Below, in pieces: positions 54,773 through 62,879 of a DNA stretch of 64,000 bases. The position numbers and the translations under genes are program-made. The DNA is taken from positions 1-64,000 of the forward strand of contig NZ_KB906400.1 in assembly GCF_000381345.1 (NCBI RefSeq), read 5' to 3'. The notes under the pieces were generated by a model. The model did no database searches, was not told the DNA's origin, and saw only the letters and a list, made by a program, of their open reading frames with translations. This DNA comes from Deinococcus apachensis DSM 19763. GTDB lineage: Bacteria > Deinococcota > Deinococci > Deinococcales > Deinococcaceae. The first letter of the stretch is position 1. Every line of letters begins with the position of its first letter.

Positions 54773-55578
54773 GCGTGCCCTTTCCGGAGGAGTTCGCGTA
54801 CCTGGGTCATCAGCTCGAAAAAGCGCGGCAATTCGCGGGTGTCGTCCCCCCTGGGTTGGGGCAGGTCCACGTCCACCACGCTCTCAATCTTGCCGGGCCG
54901 GGCGGTCATCACCACCACCCGGGTGCTGAGGAACACCGCCTCGCTGATGCTGTGCGTCACGAAGATGACCGTCTTGCCCGTCTCGCGCCACAGCCGCAGC
55001 AGTTCGAGGTTCAGGTGCTCGCGCGTGATCTCATCGAGCGCCCCGAAGGGCTCGTCCATGAAGAGCAGCGGCGGGTCGAAGGCCAGCGCCCGGGCGATGC
55101 TCACCCGCTGCTGCATGCCGCCCGAAAGCTGCCAGGGGTAGCGCCGCTCGAAGCCTGAGAGCCCCACGAGGTTCAGCATCTCGCGGGCACGGGCCGCCCG
55201 GTCGCCGGGCACGTTCATCACCTCCAGCGGCAGCAGGACGTTGCTCAGCACCGTGCGCCACTCCAACAGCGCCGGGGCCTGGAAGACATACCCGTACTTG
55301 CGCTCCCGCCTCGCCTGCCCCGGCGGCTGTCCCCCAATCAGGATGGTTCCGGCGGTCGGTTGCACGAGGTCCGCCAGCAGCCGCAGCAGGGTCGTCTTGC
55401 CACATCCCGACGGCCCGATCAGGCTGATGAACTCCCCCCGCCCGATGTTCAGGTTCGCGTCCTGAAGGGCGACGGTTTGCCCACCCGGGTGCGGAAAGAC
55501 CATCTGGAGGTCCCGGATGGCGACGATGGGCTCGGAGGAGGGGGGGTGAACGGCCTGGGAAGGAAGCACTTGTGTCAC
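54769..55578 (-). CDS. ABC transporter ATP-binding protein (SsuB/TauB type)
   Basis: 269 residues: Walker A GPSGCGKTT, Q-loop in YVFQAPALLEW, signature LSGGMQQR, Walker B LLFMDEP with catalytic Glu in MDEPFGALDE, and switch His in VTHSISEA. Of the nitrate/sulfonate/taurine importer class that goes with NMT1-like binding proteins. A GTG start at 55578 is used. It is 120 bases downstream of hydA. Confidence 0.94.
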   Translation of the reverse strand: MTQVLPSQAVHPPSSEPIVAIRDLQMVFPHPGGQTVALQDANLNIGRGEFISLIGPSGCGKTTLLRLLADLVQPTAGTILIGGQPPGQARRERKYGYVFQAPALLEWRTVLSNVLLPLEVMNVPGDRAARAREMLNLVGLSGFERRYPWQLSGGMQQRVSIARALAFDPPLLFMDEPFGALDEITREHLNLELLRLWRETGKTVIFVTHSISEAVFLSTRVVVMTARPGKIESVVDVDLPQPRGDDTRELPRFFELMTQVRELLRKGHA

Positions 55579-55698
55579 GGGGGCGCTCCTGTCAGAAAGA
55601 CCTCAAGAACTGGGGGGTTTTGTCCTGTTCACCCTCCCTCCTGGCAGGAGAGAGTTGGGGAGAGGAAACGGGGGGCTACCCCTGGTCGCCCCTCCGCC

Positions 55699-57063
55699 TC
55701 ACCGCCGCAGCAGTTGCCCCCGCCCCGGGTCCCCCACGAATTGCCCGCCCTCCACCGCCACCTCGCCGCGCACGGTCACCACGTCGGGCCGCCCGTCGAT
55801 CTCCCAGCCCTCGAAGCCGCTGTAGTCGTTGTTCATGTGGCTTGTGCTCGCCGAGATGCGGCCCCGGTAGGCGGGGTCGTAGATCACGAGGTCGGCATCC
55901 GACCCCACGGCGATGGTGCCCTTGCGCGGGAAGAGCCCGAACAGCCTGGCCGCCTTCGTGCTCGCCGATTCCACGAAGCGGCTGAGACTCAGCCCGCCCC
56001 GGCTGACCCCGTAGGTGTAGAGCAGGTTCACCCGGTCCTCGATGGCGGGGATCCCGTTCGGAATCTTGGTGAAGTCGCCCTCGCCCATCGCCTTCTGGGC
56101 CACGTCGAAGGGGCAGTGGTCGGTGCCCACCGTATCGATCAGGCCCTGCTCCAGCGCCGTCCAGAGCGCCTGCTGATTGTGCTTCTCGCGCAGCGGCGGG
56201 CTCATGACGTACTTGGCGCCCTCCACTCCGGGGCGCTCGGCATAGGTCTTGTCCAGCAGGAAGTGCGGGATGACCGACTCGATATGGAGTCTCACTCCCC
56301 GCCGCTTGGCCTCCAGCGCCGCCTCCAGCGCCCGCTCGTTGGAAAGGTGAACCACATACCCCTCGGCTCCGGTCATCTCCAGGAAGGCGGCGAAGTGAGC
56401 CGTGCCCTCGGCCTCCACCCCCTCCGGGCGGCTGGGCTCGTGCCACTCGGGGCCGGTCTTGCCCTCAGCCAGCAGCTTGCGTTGCAACTGCGCCACCAGC
56501 TCCGCGTTCTCGCAGTGCGCCGTGACGACCACGCCGAGTTCGCGCGCCAGGGTGAGCACCCGGTAGAGCACGTCGTCGTCGATGCCGAAGGCGCCCTTGT
56601 AGGCCAGGAACACCTTGAAGGACTTCATGCCCCGGGCCACCAGGTCGCGCAGGGTGGCCTCCGTGTCGTCGTCCCAGCGGGTCACCCCGAGGTGGAAGGT
56701 GTAGTCGCAGGCGCTCTTTCCCTCGGCGAGCCCGGTCCACTTCTCCCAGCCCTCCCGCAGCGGCTCGCTCTGAGAGGGGGCGAGCATCTCGATGTAGGTG
56801 GTCGTCCCGCCGATCAGGGCCGCCTGGCTCGCCGTCGTGTGCGTGTCCTTGGCGAACGTTCCCATGAACGGCAGGTAAACGTGAACGTGCGGATCGATGA
56901 AGCCGGGAAAGACATACTTGCCGCTCGCGTCGATCACGCGGACGCCCTCAGGCGCGGTCAGCCCCTCCCCGATCTGGCTGATGGTCTCGCCCTCCACGAG
57001 GAGGTCGGCAGTGTAGTCGGCGTCGGCGGTGATGATGCGGCCATTTTTAATCAGCAGTGACAT
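55699..57063 (-). CDS. hydA: dihydropyrimidinase / hydantoinase
   Basis: 454 residues, cyclic amidohydrolase. Metal ligands: His59 and His61 (DPHVHV), carbamylated Lys150 (SFKVFLAYKG), His183 (TAHCEN), the His of VVHLSN and the Asp of GTDHCPFD. It opens the ring of dihydrouracil or dihydrothymine to the N-carbamoyl beta-amino acid. AFGI and EWHEPSRPE are typical of bacterial hydantoinases. ATG 57063. It is placed between preA and the transporter in one operon. Confidence 0.94.
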   Translation of the reverse strand: MSLLIKNGRIITADADYTADLLVEGETISQIGEGLTAPEGVRVIDASGKYVFPGFIDPHVHVYLPFMGTFAKDTHTTASQAALIGGTTTYIEMLAPSQSEPLREGWEKWTGLAEGKSACDYTFHLGVTRWDDDTEATLRDLVARGMKSFKVFLAYKGAFGIDDDVLYRVLTLARELGVVVTAHCENAELVAQLQRKLLAEGKTGPEWHEPSRPEGVEAEGTAHFAAFLEMTGAEGYVVHLSNERALEAALEAKRRGVRLHIESVIPHFLLDKTYAERPGVEGAKYVMSPPLREKHNQQALWTALEQGLIDTVGTDHCPFDVAQKAMGEGDFTKIPNGIPAIEDRVNLLYTYGVSRGGLSLSRFVESASTKAARLFGLFPRKGTIAVGSDADLVIYDPAYRGRISASTSHMNNDYSGFEGWEIDGRPDVVTVRGEVAVEGGQFVGDPGRGQLLRR

Positions 57064-57138
57064 GCAGGTTGGTTCCCCCAGGGAATGAACGGTGGCACGG
57101 AAGGGTCAGCTCTCTGTTTCCTCCCCTCCTGATTGGCA

Positions 57139-57155
57139 AGGCCGGGTGGGGGTGA
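57139..57155. repeat. copy of G-rich intergenic motif
   Basis: AGGCCGGGTGGGGGTGA, identical over 17 bases to 58649-58665. The C-rich partner arm to its left is degenerate here. It lies in the preA-hydA gap. Confidence 0.6.
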
Positions 57156-57192
57156 GCATGCCGGGAAGCCCATGCCGCTCGGCCATCCCCCT

Positions 57193-58572
57193 TCAGTGAA
57201 TCTCGATCCCCGCCTCCGCCCGGTACGCCTCCATCGCGCCCCACTCCTGGGTCACGGCGGGGCGGGTGGCGGTGAGCTGATTCCAGGTGACGGACGGGCG
57301 ACCACTGGGCACGCTGACCATCTCAATGCAGCCGTCCACTGGGCAGACGTTGGCGCACAGGGCACAGCCCACGCAGTCGGGCTCGCGGACGACCGGGGTG
57401 GAGCGACCCTGGGCAACCTGCTTCCCGCCGTCGTGGATATCGAAGCCAGGGTTGACCTTCACACCTTCCGGCGAGTACAGGTCGATGCACTGGTGGGCGG
57501 TGTCGTTGCAGGCCACATAACACAGGTCGCACTGGATGCACTTGTCGGGATCGATGCGCGCGACCGCCTGGTAGCCCAGGTCCAGCCCGCCGAAAGAGCT
57601 CATCTGCGGGAGGCTGCGGCCCGTCACGTCCGCGAGGGTGGCAAAGCCCTTGTCGTCCATCCAGTTGCTCAGGCCGTCCACGAAGTCCTCGATGATGCGG
57701 TAGCCGTAATGCATCGCCGCCGTGCAGACCTGGAGGGCCGACGCACCCAGCAGCAGGAACTCGGCGGCGTCGCGCCAGGTCTGGATGCCCCCCATGCCGC
57801 AGATCGGCACGCCGCTCTTCCGCACGGTGGGGTCACACATCAGCTCGCTGAGCATGTGCAGCGCGATGGGCTTGACCGCCGGGCCCGCGTACCCTCCGTG
57901 GGTGGCCTGCCCGCCGATGCTGGGGGTCACGAGCAGCGTGTCGAGGTCCACCTTCATCACGCTGTTGATCGTGTTGATGAGGCTCAGGGCGTGCGCCCCC
58001 CCCGCGAGCGCCGCGTGCGCCGGGTCGGTGATGTGGGTGACGTTGGGCGTGAGCTTCACGATGACGGGGAGGCGGGTCACGCTCGTCACCCAGTGGGTGT
58101 TGAGCTGGCACATCTCGGGCACCTGGCCCACCGCCGCGCCCATGCCGCGCTCGCTCATGCCCTGCGGGCAGCCGTAGTTCAGCTCGATGCCGTCGGCGCC
58201 CGTGTCCTCGATCTGCATGACGATCTCACGCCACGCCCTGGGGTCGGCGTCCACCATCGCGGAGACGATGAGCGCACGGTCGGGCCACATCCGCTTGACC
58301 TCGGCGATCTCGCGCAGGTTCACCTCCAGCGGGCGGTCGGAAATCAACTCGACGTTGTTGATGGCGACGAGCCGCTGCCCGCCCAGGGAGAGGCCCCCGT
58401 AGCGATTGGAGATGTTGAGCACCGGGGCGCCGATGGTCTTCCACACGGCCCCGCCCCAACCGTGCTCGAAGGCGCGGTGAACCTGCCTGCCGCTGTTCGT
58501 CGGCGGCGCGGAGGCCAGCCAGAAGGGGTTGGGCGCCCGGATGCCCGCGAAGTTCACGGAGAGGTCAGCCAT
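57193..58572 (-). CDS. preA: dihydropyrimidine dehydrogenase catalytic subunit PreA
   Basis: 459 residues from ATG 58572, with GGAG upstream. An FMN-binding TIM barrel like dihydroorotate dehydrogenase (NPFWLASAPPTNSGRQVHRA, VELISDRPLE, ELNYGCPQGMSERGMGAAVG with the catalytic Cys, SLINTINS, GMGGI) is followed by two [4Fe-4S] motifs, CIQCDLCYVAC and CVGCALCANVCP. It reduces uracil and thymine with electrons from PreT. The C-terminal extension after the clusters is normal for this group. Confidence 0.95.
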   Translation of the reverse strand: MADLSVNFAGIRAPNPFWLASAPPTNSGRQVHRAFEHGWGGAVWKTIGAPVLNISNRYGGLSLGGQRLVAINNVELISDRPLEVNLREIAEVKRMWPDRALIVSAMVDADPRAWREIVMQIEDTGADGIELNYGCPQGMSERGMGAAVGQVPEMCQLNTHWVTSVTRLPVIVKLTPNVTHITDPAHAALAGGAHALSLINTINSVMKVDLDTLLVTPSIGGQATHGGYAGPAVKPIALHMLSELMCDPTVRKSGVPICGMGGIQTWRDAAEFLLLGASALQVCTAAMHYGYRIIEDFVDGLSNWMDDKGFATLADVTGRSLPQMSSFGGLDLGYQAVARIDPDKCIQCDLCYVACNDTAHQCIDLYSPEGVKVNPGFDIHDGGKQVAQGRSTPVVREPDCVGCALCANVCPVDGCIEMVSVPSGRPSVTWNQLTATRPAVTQEWGAMEAYRAEAGIEIH

Positions 58573-58631
58573 AAGGGGTCTCCAGAAAGAGGGGGGCGTT
58601 ATGGAACAAGAAAGGGGAGGCTGTCTTTTCC

Positions 58632-58665
58632 CCTCCCCCTTGAGGGGGAGGCCGGGTGGGGGTGA
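58632..58665. repeat. intergenic hairpin with G-rich tail
   Basis: Perfect eight-base stem CCTCCCCC / GGGGGAGG with loop TTGA (58632-58651), followed by the G-rich tail shared with 57139-57155. It lies between preT and preA. Similar but weaker C-rich/G-rich pairs occur at about 55630-55660 and 52845-52870, also in gaps of this operon. Confidence 0.65.
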
Positions 58666-58704
58666 ACCGTCGCAACGTCCCCACAATGCAAATCCTCAAC
58701 ACCA

Positions 58705-60060
58705 CTAATCCGCCGCCACAGCCGAAGCACTCAGCGCCGCGTGAATGCTTGCCGCCGCCAGCTTGCCGTCCTGCACGGCCATGACGGTGCTCGCGCTGCC
58801 GCGCACCCGGATGCAGTCGCCGCCCGCGTAGACCCGGGGTTCGCTCGTTTGCAGGCCGTCGTCCACCCGGATGTAGCCGTTTTCGAGGGAGAGGCCCAGT
58901 GCCACCGCCAGGGCCGGTTTCTCCTGCCCGATGGCGGCGATCACCGTGTCGCAGCCGATCACGAACTCACTGCCGGGCACGGGTTCCGGGCGGGGGCGGC
59001 CCGAGGCGTCGGCCACACCCAGGCTCATCCGCACGCAGCGCAGACCGGTCACCTGGCCCCCCTCCACCTTCAACCCGACGGGCTGGGTCAGGAAGGTGAA
59101 GCGCACCCCCTCGTGCAGCGCGAACTCGTACTCGTGGCGGTAGGCGGTCATCTCATTCTCCGTGCGGCGGTAGACCATCTCCACCTCCGCGCCATGCCGC
59201 CGTCCCACCGTCGCGGCGTCGATGGCGGTGTTGCCCGCGCCGATGACGACGACCCGCTGACCCAGGGCGAGCGGTCCCACCTTCAGCCGCCAGGGCTCGA
59301 CCTTGCTCGCCTCGATGACTTCCAGACCGTCCAGGACCGCCTCCTCGCCGGGGATGCCGAGGGCAGGGACGGCCCCTAGGCCGAGGCCGAGGAACACGGC
59401 GTCGTACTGCGAGAGAAGCACGTCGAGCCCCTCGCGGTCGGTCAATTCAACCCCGGTGCGGACCTCCACGCCGAGGGCCTGCACTGCCTCCACCTCGCGC
59501 AGGGACACCTCCACCGGCTCGCGCAGGCCGATGATGCCGTAGGTGCTCAGGCCGCCGCCGAGTTCGCGCCGCTCGAAGAGGGTGACCCGGTGCCCCAGCT
59601 TGGCGAGTTCGGCGCTGACGCTGATCCCCGCTGGGCCGCTGCCCACCACCGCCACGCTTCTCCCCGTCGGAGGCGAGGGGGTGAAGACCTGCACGCCCCG
59701 GTCGAAGATGTGGTCGGTCGCGTACCGCTGAAGCCGCCCGATCTGGATGGGCTGGTGGTCCTTGCCCAGCACGCAGGCTCCCTCGCACAGCTCCTGCACC
59801 GGGCAGACTCGGGCGCAGGTGGCGCCCAGAAAGTTGGCCTCCAGGATGACGCGGCCCGACCCCCGCAGGTTCCCGGTCGAAATCTTGCGGATGAAACTGG
59901 GGATGTCGATGTGGGTGGGGCAGGCCTGCAGGCACGGGGCGTCGTAGCAGTACAGGCAGCGGTTGGCCTCGACCGTCGCCTCGTGGGCGGTCAGTGGAGG
60001 CAGGGCCTCCTGAAAACGGTACACCTCTGGTTCGGAGACGGCCGGACTCGAACGTTCCAT
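58705..60060 (-). CDS. preT: dihydropyrimidine dehydrogenase NAD(P)H-oxidising subunit PreT
   Basis: 451 residues from ATG 60060 behind GAGGT. The N-terminal domain has Cys clusters for [4Fe-4S] (CLYCYDAPCLQACP and CARVCPVQELCEGAC), followed by two dinucleotide-binding folds: FAD (VAVVGSGPAGISVSAELAKL) and NAD(P) (VVVIGAGNTAIDAA). Like GltD it passes electrons from NAD(P)H to its partner, here PreA encoded directly downstream. It ends GGDCIRVRGSASTVMAVQDG, the standard FAD-site closing. First gene of the pyrimidine operon. Confidence 0.94.
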   Translation of the reverse strand: MERSSPAVSEPEVYRFQEALPPLTAHEATVEANRCLYCYDAPCLQACPTHIDIPSFIRKISTGNLRGSGRVILEANFLGATCARVCPVQELCEGACVLGKDHQPIQIGRLQRYATDHIFDRGVQVFTPSPPTGRSVAVVGSGPAGISVSAELAKLGHRVTLFERRELGGGLSTYGIIGLREPVEVSLREVEAVQALGVEVRTGVELTDREGLDVLLSQYDAVFLGLGLGAVPALGIPGEEAVLDGLEVIEASKVEPWRLKVGPLALGQRVVVIGAGNTAIDAATVGRRHGAEVEMVYRRTENEMTAYRHEYEFALHEGVRFTFLTQPVGLKVEGGQVTGLRCVRMSLGVADASGRPRPEPVPGSEFVIGCDTVIAAIGQEKPALAVALGLSLENGYIRVDDGLQTSEPRVYAGGDCIRVRGSASTVMAVQDGKLAAASIHAALSASAVAAD

Positions 60061-60132
60061 GACTGACCTCGCTTCTCTCAGGGGCGGGTCGGTTCGCGCC
60101 CTCACCGGAGCCGAATTAACCGAATATTGAGA

Positions 60133-60161
60133 ATTCTAATGCGAGGTATGCATAGCGTCAA
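60133..60161 (-). promoter_or_regulatory. promoter of the pyrimidine degradation operon
   Basis: On the minus strand -35 TTGACG (60156-60161), 17-base spacer, -10 TAGAAT (60133-60138), about 70 bases upstream of preT. A good consensus match. An A/T-rich leader follows. Confidence 0.75.
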
Positions 60162-60192
60162 GCCGTCATGGAGGTTGACGGCTCAGCTTTTT
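60161..60192 (+). terminator. hairpin with T-tract, overlapping the preT -35
   Basis: Perfect eight-base stem AGCCGTCA (60161-60168) / TGACGGCT (60176-60183), loop of seven, then CAGCTTTTT. On the + strand it has the form of an intrinsic terminator and would stop antisense transcripts leaving the operon. The stem touches the -35 of the minus-strand promoter, so a regulator could also use this inverted repeat. Confidence 0.55.
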
Positions 60193-60557
60193 GTCGAGGA
60201 GAAGAGTAAAACTAAGAGGAGGACGTTCTTTTGAACCCCGTGTTCAAGTCGGGTGACTCTTTCAAAGAAGACTGAGTGGCCGCCATGTTCTGTCTTATGG
60301 ACAACACGATATGGACCCAGACCCGTCATAAAGAGAAGGTGGATTTTCCCTCCTTATGAACGAGGCCGTGAGGCTGAATGCTCGAGGTCCTTTCGCGGTC
60401 CTTCGGCTGCTGACGCGCCGTTCAGGAGGCCCAGCGGGGGCACGCGCCGCCGCGAAGGAACCCTCTTTGCGGCTCCGGGTTTCCCGGACGCGCCGAGCTC
60501 AAGGCCGGTCATCCCCCGGCTCACCCCGTTCTCCCCGCCGGGAAGAACCATGGGCGC
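60193..60557. other. no gene recognised
   Basis: About 365 bases upstream of the SDR pseudogene. No ribosome site or familiar frame is present. The piece near 60230-60250 resembles a tRNA T-arm superficially, but there is no acceptor stem. Confidence 0.35.
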
Positions 60558-61275
60558 ATGGAAGTGAACGGCAAAGTAGTCCTGATTACCGGCGCCTCGG
60601 GCGGCATCGGCCTTGCCACCGCCTGCCTCCTCACGGAACGTGGGGCTCGCGTCGCCCTGGCCGCGCGGTCTGCCGATAACTCCGCGCCCTCGCCGCCGAG
60701 TTGCCCGGCGCCCTGGCACTGCCCACCGACGTGACCCATGACGACGCCGGGCGCCTAATGGTCGGGGACACTGTTGAGCACTTCGGCCGCCTGGACGTGC
60801 TCGTGAACAACGCCGGGCGGGGCATGCATACTTCGGTGGAGCGCGCGGAGCCGCGGGCCTCCGCGACCTGTTCCAGCTCAACGTCGTGAGCGCGCTGAAC
60901 GCGATGCAGGCGGCCATTCCCCACATGCGGACCCAGGGTGGGGGCGTGATCGTGAACGTCAGCTCGGGGACCACACAGGCCATCCTGCCCGGGGTGGCGC
61001 CGTACTCCTCGACGAAGCACGCGCTGAACAACCTGTCGCTGGTCGCCCGCGCGGAACTCGCCCCGGACCACATCCGCGTGAGCGTGGTCTACCCCTTCAT
61101 CACCGACACCGACTTTGCCCGCAACGCGGTGATGGCCGGGGAGGAGCGCAGGCAGGCGGGGCCGCTGCGGGGGGACCCACCGGAATACGCCGCGGGCCTG
61201 ATCCTGGAGGCCATCGAGACCGGGGCCACCGAGGTGTACGCGGAGCAGGTGAGGCGGCTGTCACAGCGGGGGTGA
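60558..61275 (+). pseudogene. SDR-family oxidoreductase with two frameshifts
   Basis: The three pieces together make one normal SDR of about 240 residues. Piece one: VVLITGASGGIGLATACLLT (frame 1). Piece two, after a break near 60680: PTDVTHDDAGRLMVGDTVEH and LVNNAGRG. Piece three, after a break near 60848: LFQLNVVSALNAMQAAIPHM, VSSGTTQAILPGVAPYSSTK with catalytic Ser, Tyr and Lys, then VVYPFITDTDFARNA. Either the gene is recently inactivated or the assembly has two one-base errors in GC-rich sequence. Confidence 0.82.
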
Positions 61276-61401
61276 GGCAGGCGGTCTGCGCGCCCCAGAC
61301 CGGCCCACCCAAGCGCGGGCGTGGCGCGGTTGTCGGCCCCGTCCGCAGGTGGGGGTCCGGAACGCGCGCCTCCCTGAACACGTCCGTTCGCGGTTGAACG
61401 C

Positions 61402-62517
61402 TCAGGTCTGGCCCTGGACCTCCGGCCCGCCCCATCCCCCCACATGACGTTGCAGGAGTTGCAGAGCGTCCTGCAGCCGCAACCGCTCACCCGAACGGGG
61501 CGCGGCCGTGCTGGAGCGCACCACCAGCTCGGGGCGGGTCAACGTGATCTTCGGTGGGTCCTGCCCATGCAGCAGCGCCTTGAGGTGGTGAAAGGCCCGC
61601 TGGCCCAGGGTCGGGAAGTCCTGCCGGACGGTGGTCAGGGGGGGAATCAGCAGCGCACTCTCGGCCGTGTCGTCGTACCCGATGACCGACATGTCGCCGG
61701 GCACGCTCAGGCCGCGTTCCCACAGCGCCCGCAGGGCACCGACCGCCATCTGGTCGTTCCCCACCAGCAGGCCGGTGAAGTCCACCCCGGAGGCCAGCAG
61801 GGCCAGGGCCGCGCGGTACCCGCCCGCCGGGCTCCAGTCGCCCTCCTGCCCGGCCACGAGGGCGAGGCCGCGCTCGCGCAGCACCTCCTGCCAGCCCCGC
61901 AGGCGGGAATGTTCAGCCACCGCGTCCTGGGGGGCGTGAATGCAGGCGAGCCGGGTGTGGCCCAGGTCCACCAGATGCCGGGCGGCCAGCACGGCGCCGT
62001 GATACTGGTCCAGCAGCGCCGCACTCACGGGAGCGTCGGTGGGCACGTCCATAAAGACGCAGGGCAGCTCGGGAAACCGGCGGGCGATCTCGGCGGCGTC
62101 CGCACCGCTCAGCGACGCGTTGATGAGGACACCATCGACCTGGCGCTCCTTGAGGGTCCGCACCGTCTGCGTGACCCGGCCCAGGCCGTAGCCGGGCACG
62201 ATGGAGACGACCAGGCTGAACCCCGCCTCCCGCGCCGCCCGCTCGATGCTGGAGGTGAGCTGCGAGGGGGCGTGCAGCGAGATGTCGTTGGTGGCAAACC
62301 CGATGGAATGGCTCCGCTGCCGCGCCAGCCCCTGGGCCAGCCGGTTGGGGACATAGTTCAGTTGCCCCACCGCCTCCATGACCCGGGCTCGGGTGCGGGC
62401 CGCCACGGGTCCCTGGTTGTTGACGACGCGCGAGACGGTCTGCTGAGACACCCCGGCCACCTCGGCCACATCCGCCAACGTCGCCGCCTTGCCCCCCGTC
62501 TTCCCCGGTGCCCCCAT
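61402..62517 (-). CDS. LacI-family transcriptional repressor
   Basis: 371 residues from ATG 62517; the longer reading to 62535 would translate through an operator. HTH: TLADVAEVAGVSQQTVSRVV, then the hinge NYVPNRLAQGLARQRS. The sensor domain has VDGVLINASLSG, LVGNDQMAVGALRALWERGL and DMSVIGYDDTAESALLIPPL. No ribosome site precedes the ATG, so a leaderless transcript is possible. It is divergent from the GH42 gene at 62880 and shares operators with it, so it probably represses both itself and the galactosidase. Confidence 0.92.
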   Translation of the reverse strand: MGAPGKTGGKAATLADVAEVAGVSQQTVSRVVNNQGPVAARTRARVMEAVGQLNYVPNRLAQGLARQRSHSIGFATNDISLHAPSQLTSSIERAAREAGFSLVVSIVPGYGLGRVTQTVRTLKERQVDGVLINASLSGADAAEIARRFPELPCVFMDVPTDAPVSAALLDQYHGAVLAARHLVDLGHTRLACIHAPQDAVAEHSRLRGWQEVLRERGLALVAGQEGDWSPAGGYRAALALLASGVDFTGLLVGNDQMAVGALRALWERGLSVPGDMSVIGYDDTAESALLIPPLTTVRQDFPTLGQRAFHHLKALLHGQDPPKITLTRPELVVRSSTAAPRSGERLRLQDALQLLQRHVGGWGGPEVQGQT

Positions 62518-62520
62518 AGA

Positions 62521-62534
62521 TGTTAAGGCTAACA
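62521..62534. promoter_or_regulatory. operator copy next to the repressor start
   Basis: TGTTAAGGCTAACA, a LacI-type near-palindrome (arms TGTTA and TAACA), three bases from the repressor ATG. It is the exact reverse complement of the site at 62748-62761. Confidence 0.8.
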
Positions 62535-62879
62535 CACAGACTCGTGTGGTGGCGACCGGAGGAGTTACACCTCCACTACCCGTCTTTCTTCCATTCCTGA
62601 GGCCTCCCCAGCCCGCGCATACATCGAGATGAGCGAGGCCAATCTTTACCTCCCAGACGAATATCTCAGACAGTCATTCAGGAGTGCGCCGAACCCCTCG
62701 CGGGGAAAGAAGAGCGGCCACCCCCGCAAGGTAATTCGGCACACGAGTGTTAGCCTTAACATCCCCTAGTTTTTGGCTGTCAACTCGTTCCAGAAGAGGC
62801 TCCCCAGCCCTGCTTCACCACGGCGCCTGTGCCGTGATTCGGCGCGACCGCTCCTTCGTGGCGGTCCGCGGAGGTGTCT
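62535..62879. other. divergent regulatory region between repressor and galactosidase
   Basis: About 345 bases holding the second operator (62748-62761) and no gene that I can support. A copy of CTCGTGTG/CACACGAG extends the similarity around both operators. No clear -35/-10 pair could be fixed for the GH42 gene. Confidence 0.5.
62748..62761. promoter_or_regulatory. operator copy upstream of the GH42 gene
   Basis: TGTTAGCCTTAACA, the reverse complement of 62521-62534, 119 bases before the galactosidase ATG. The 214-base separation between the two would permit repressor-mediated looping. Confidence 0.8.

Noticed and set aside
60225..60260. tRNA-like T-arm (GTTCAAGTC)
   Set aside because: No acceptor stem, anticodon arm or CCA-compatible end around it.
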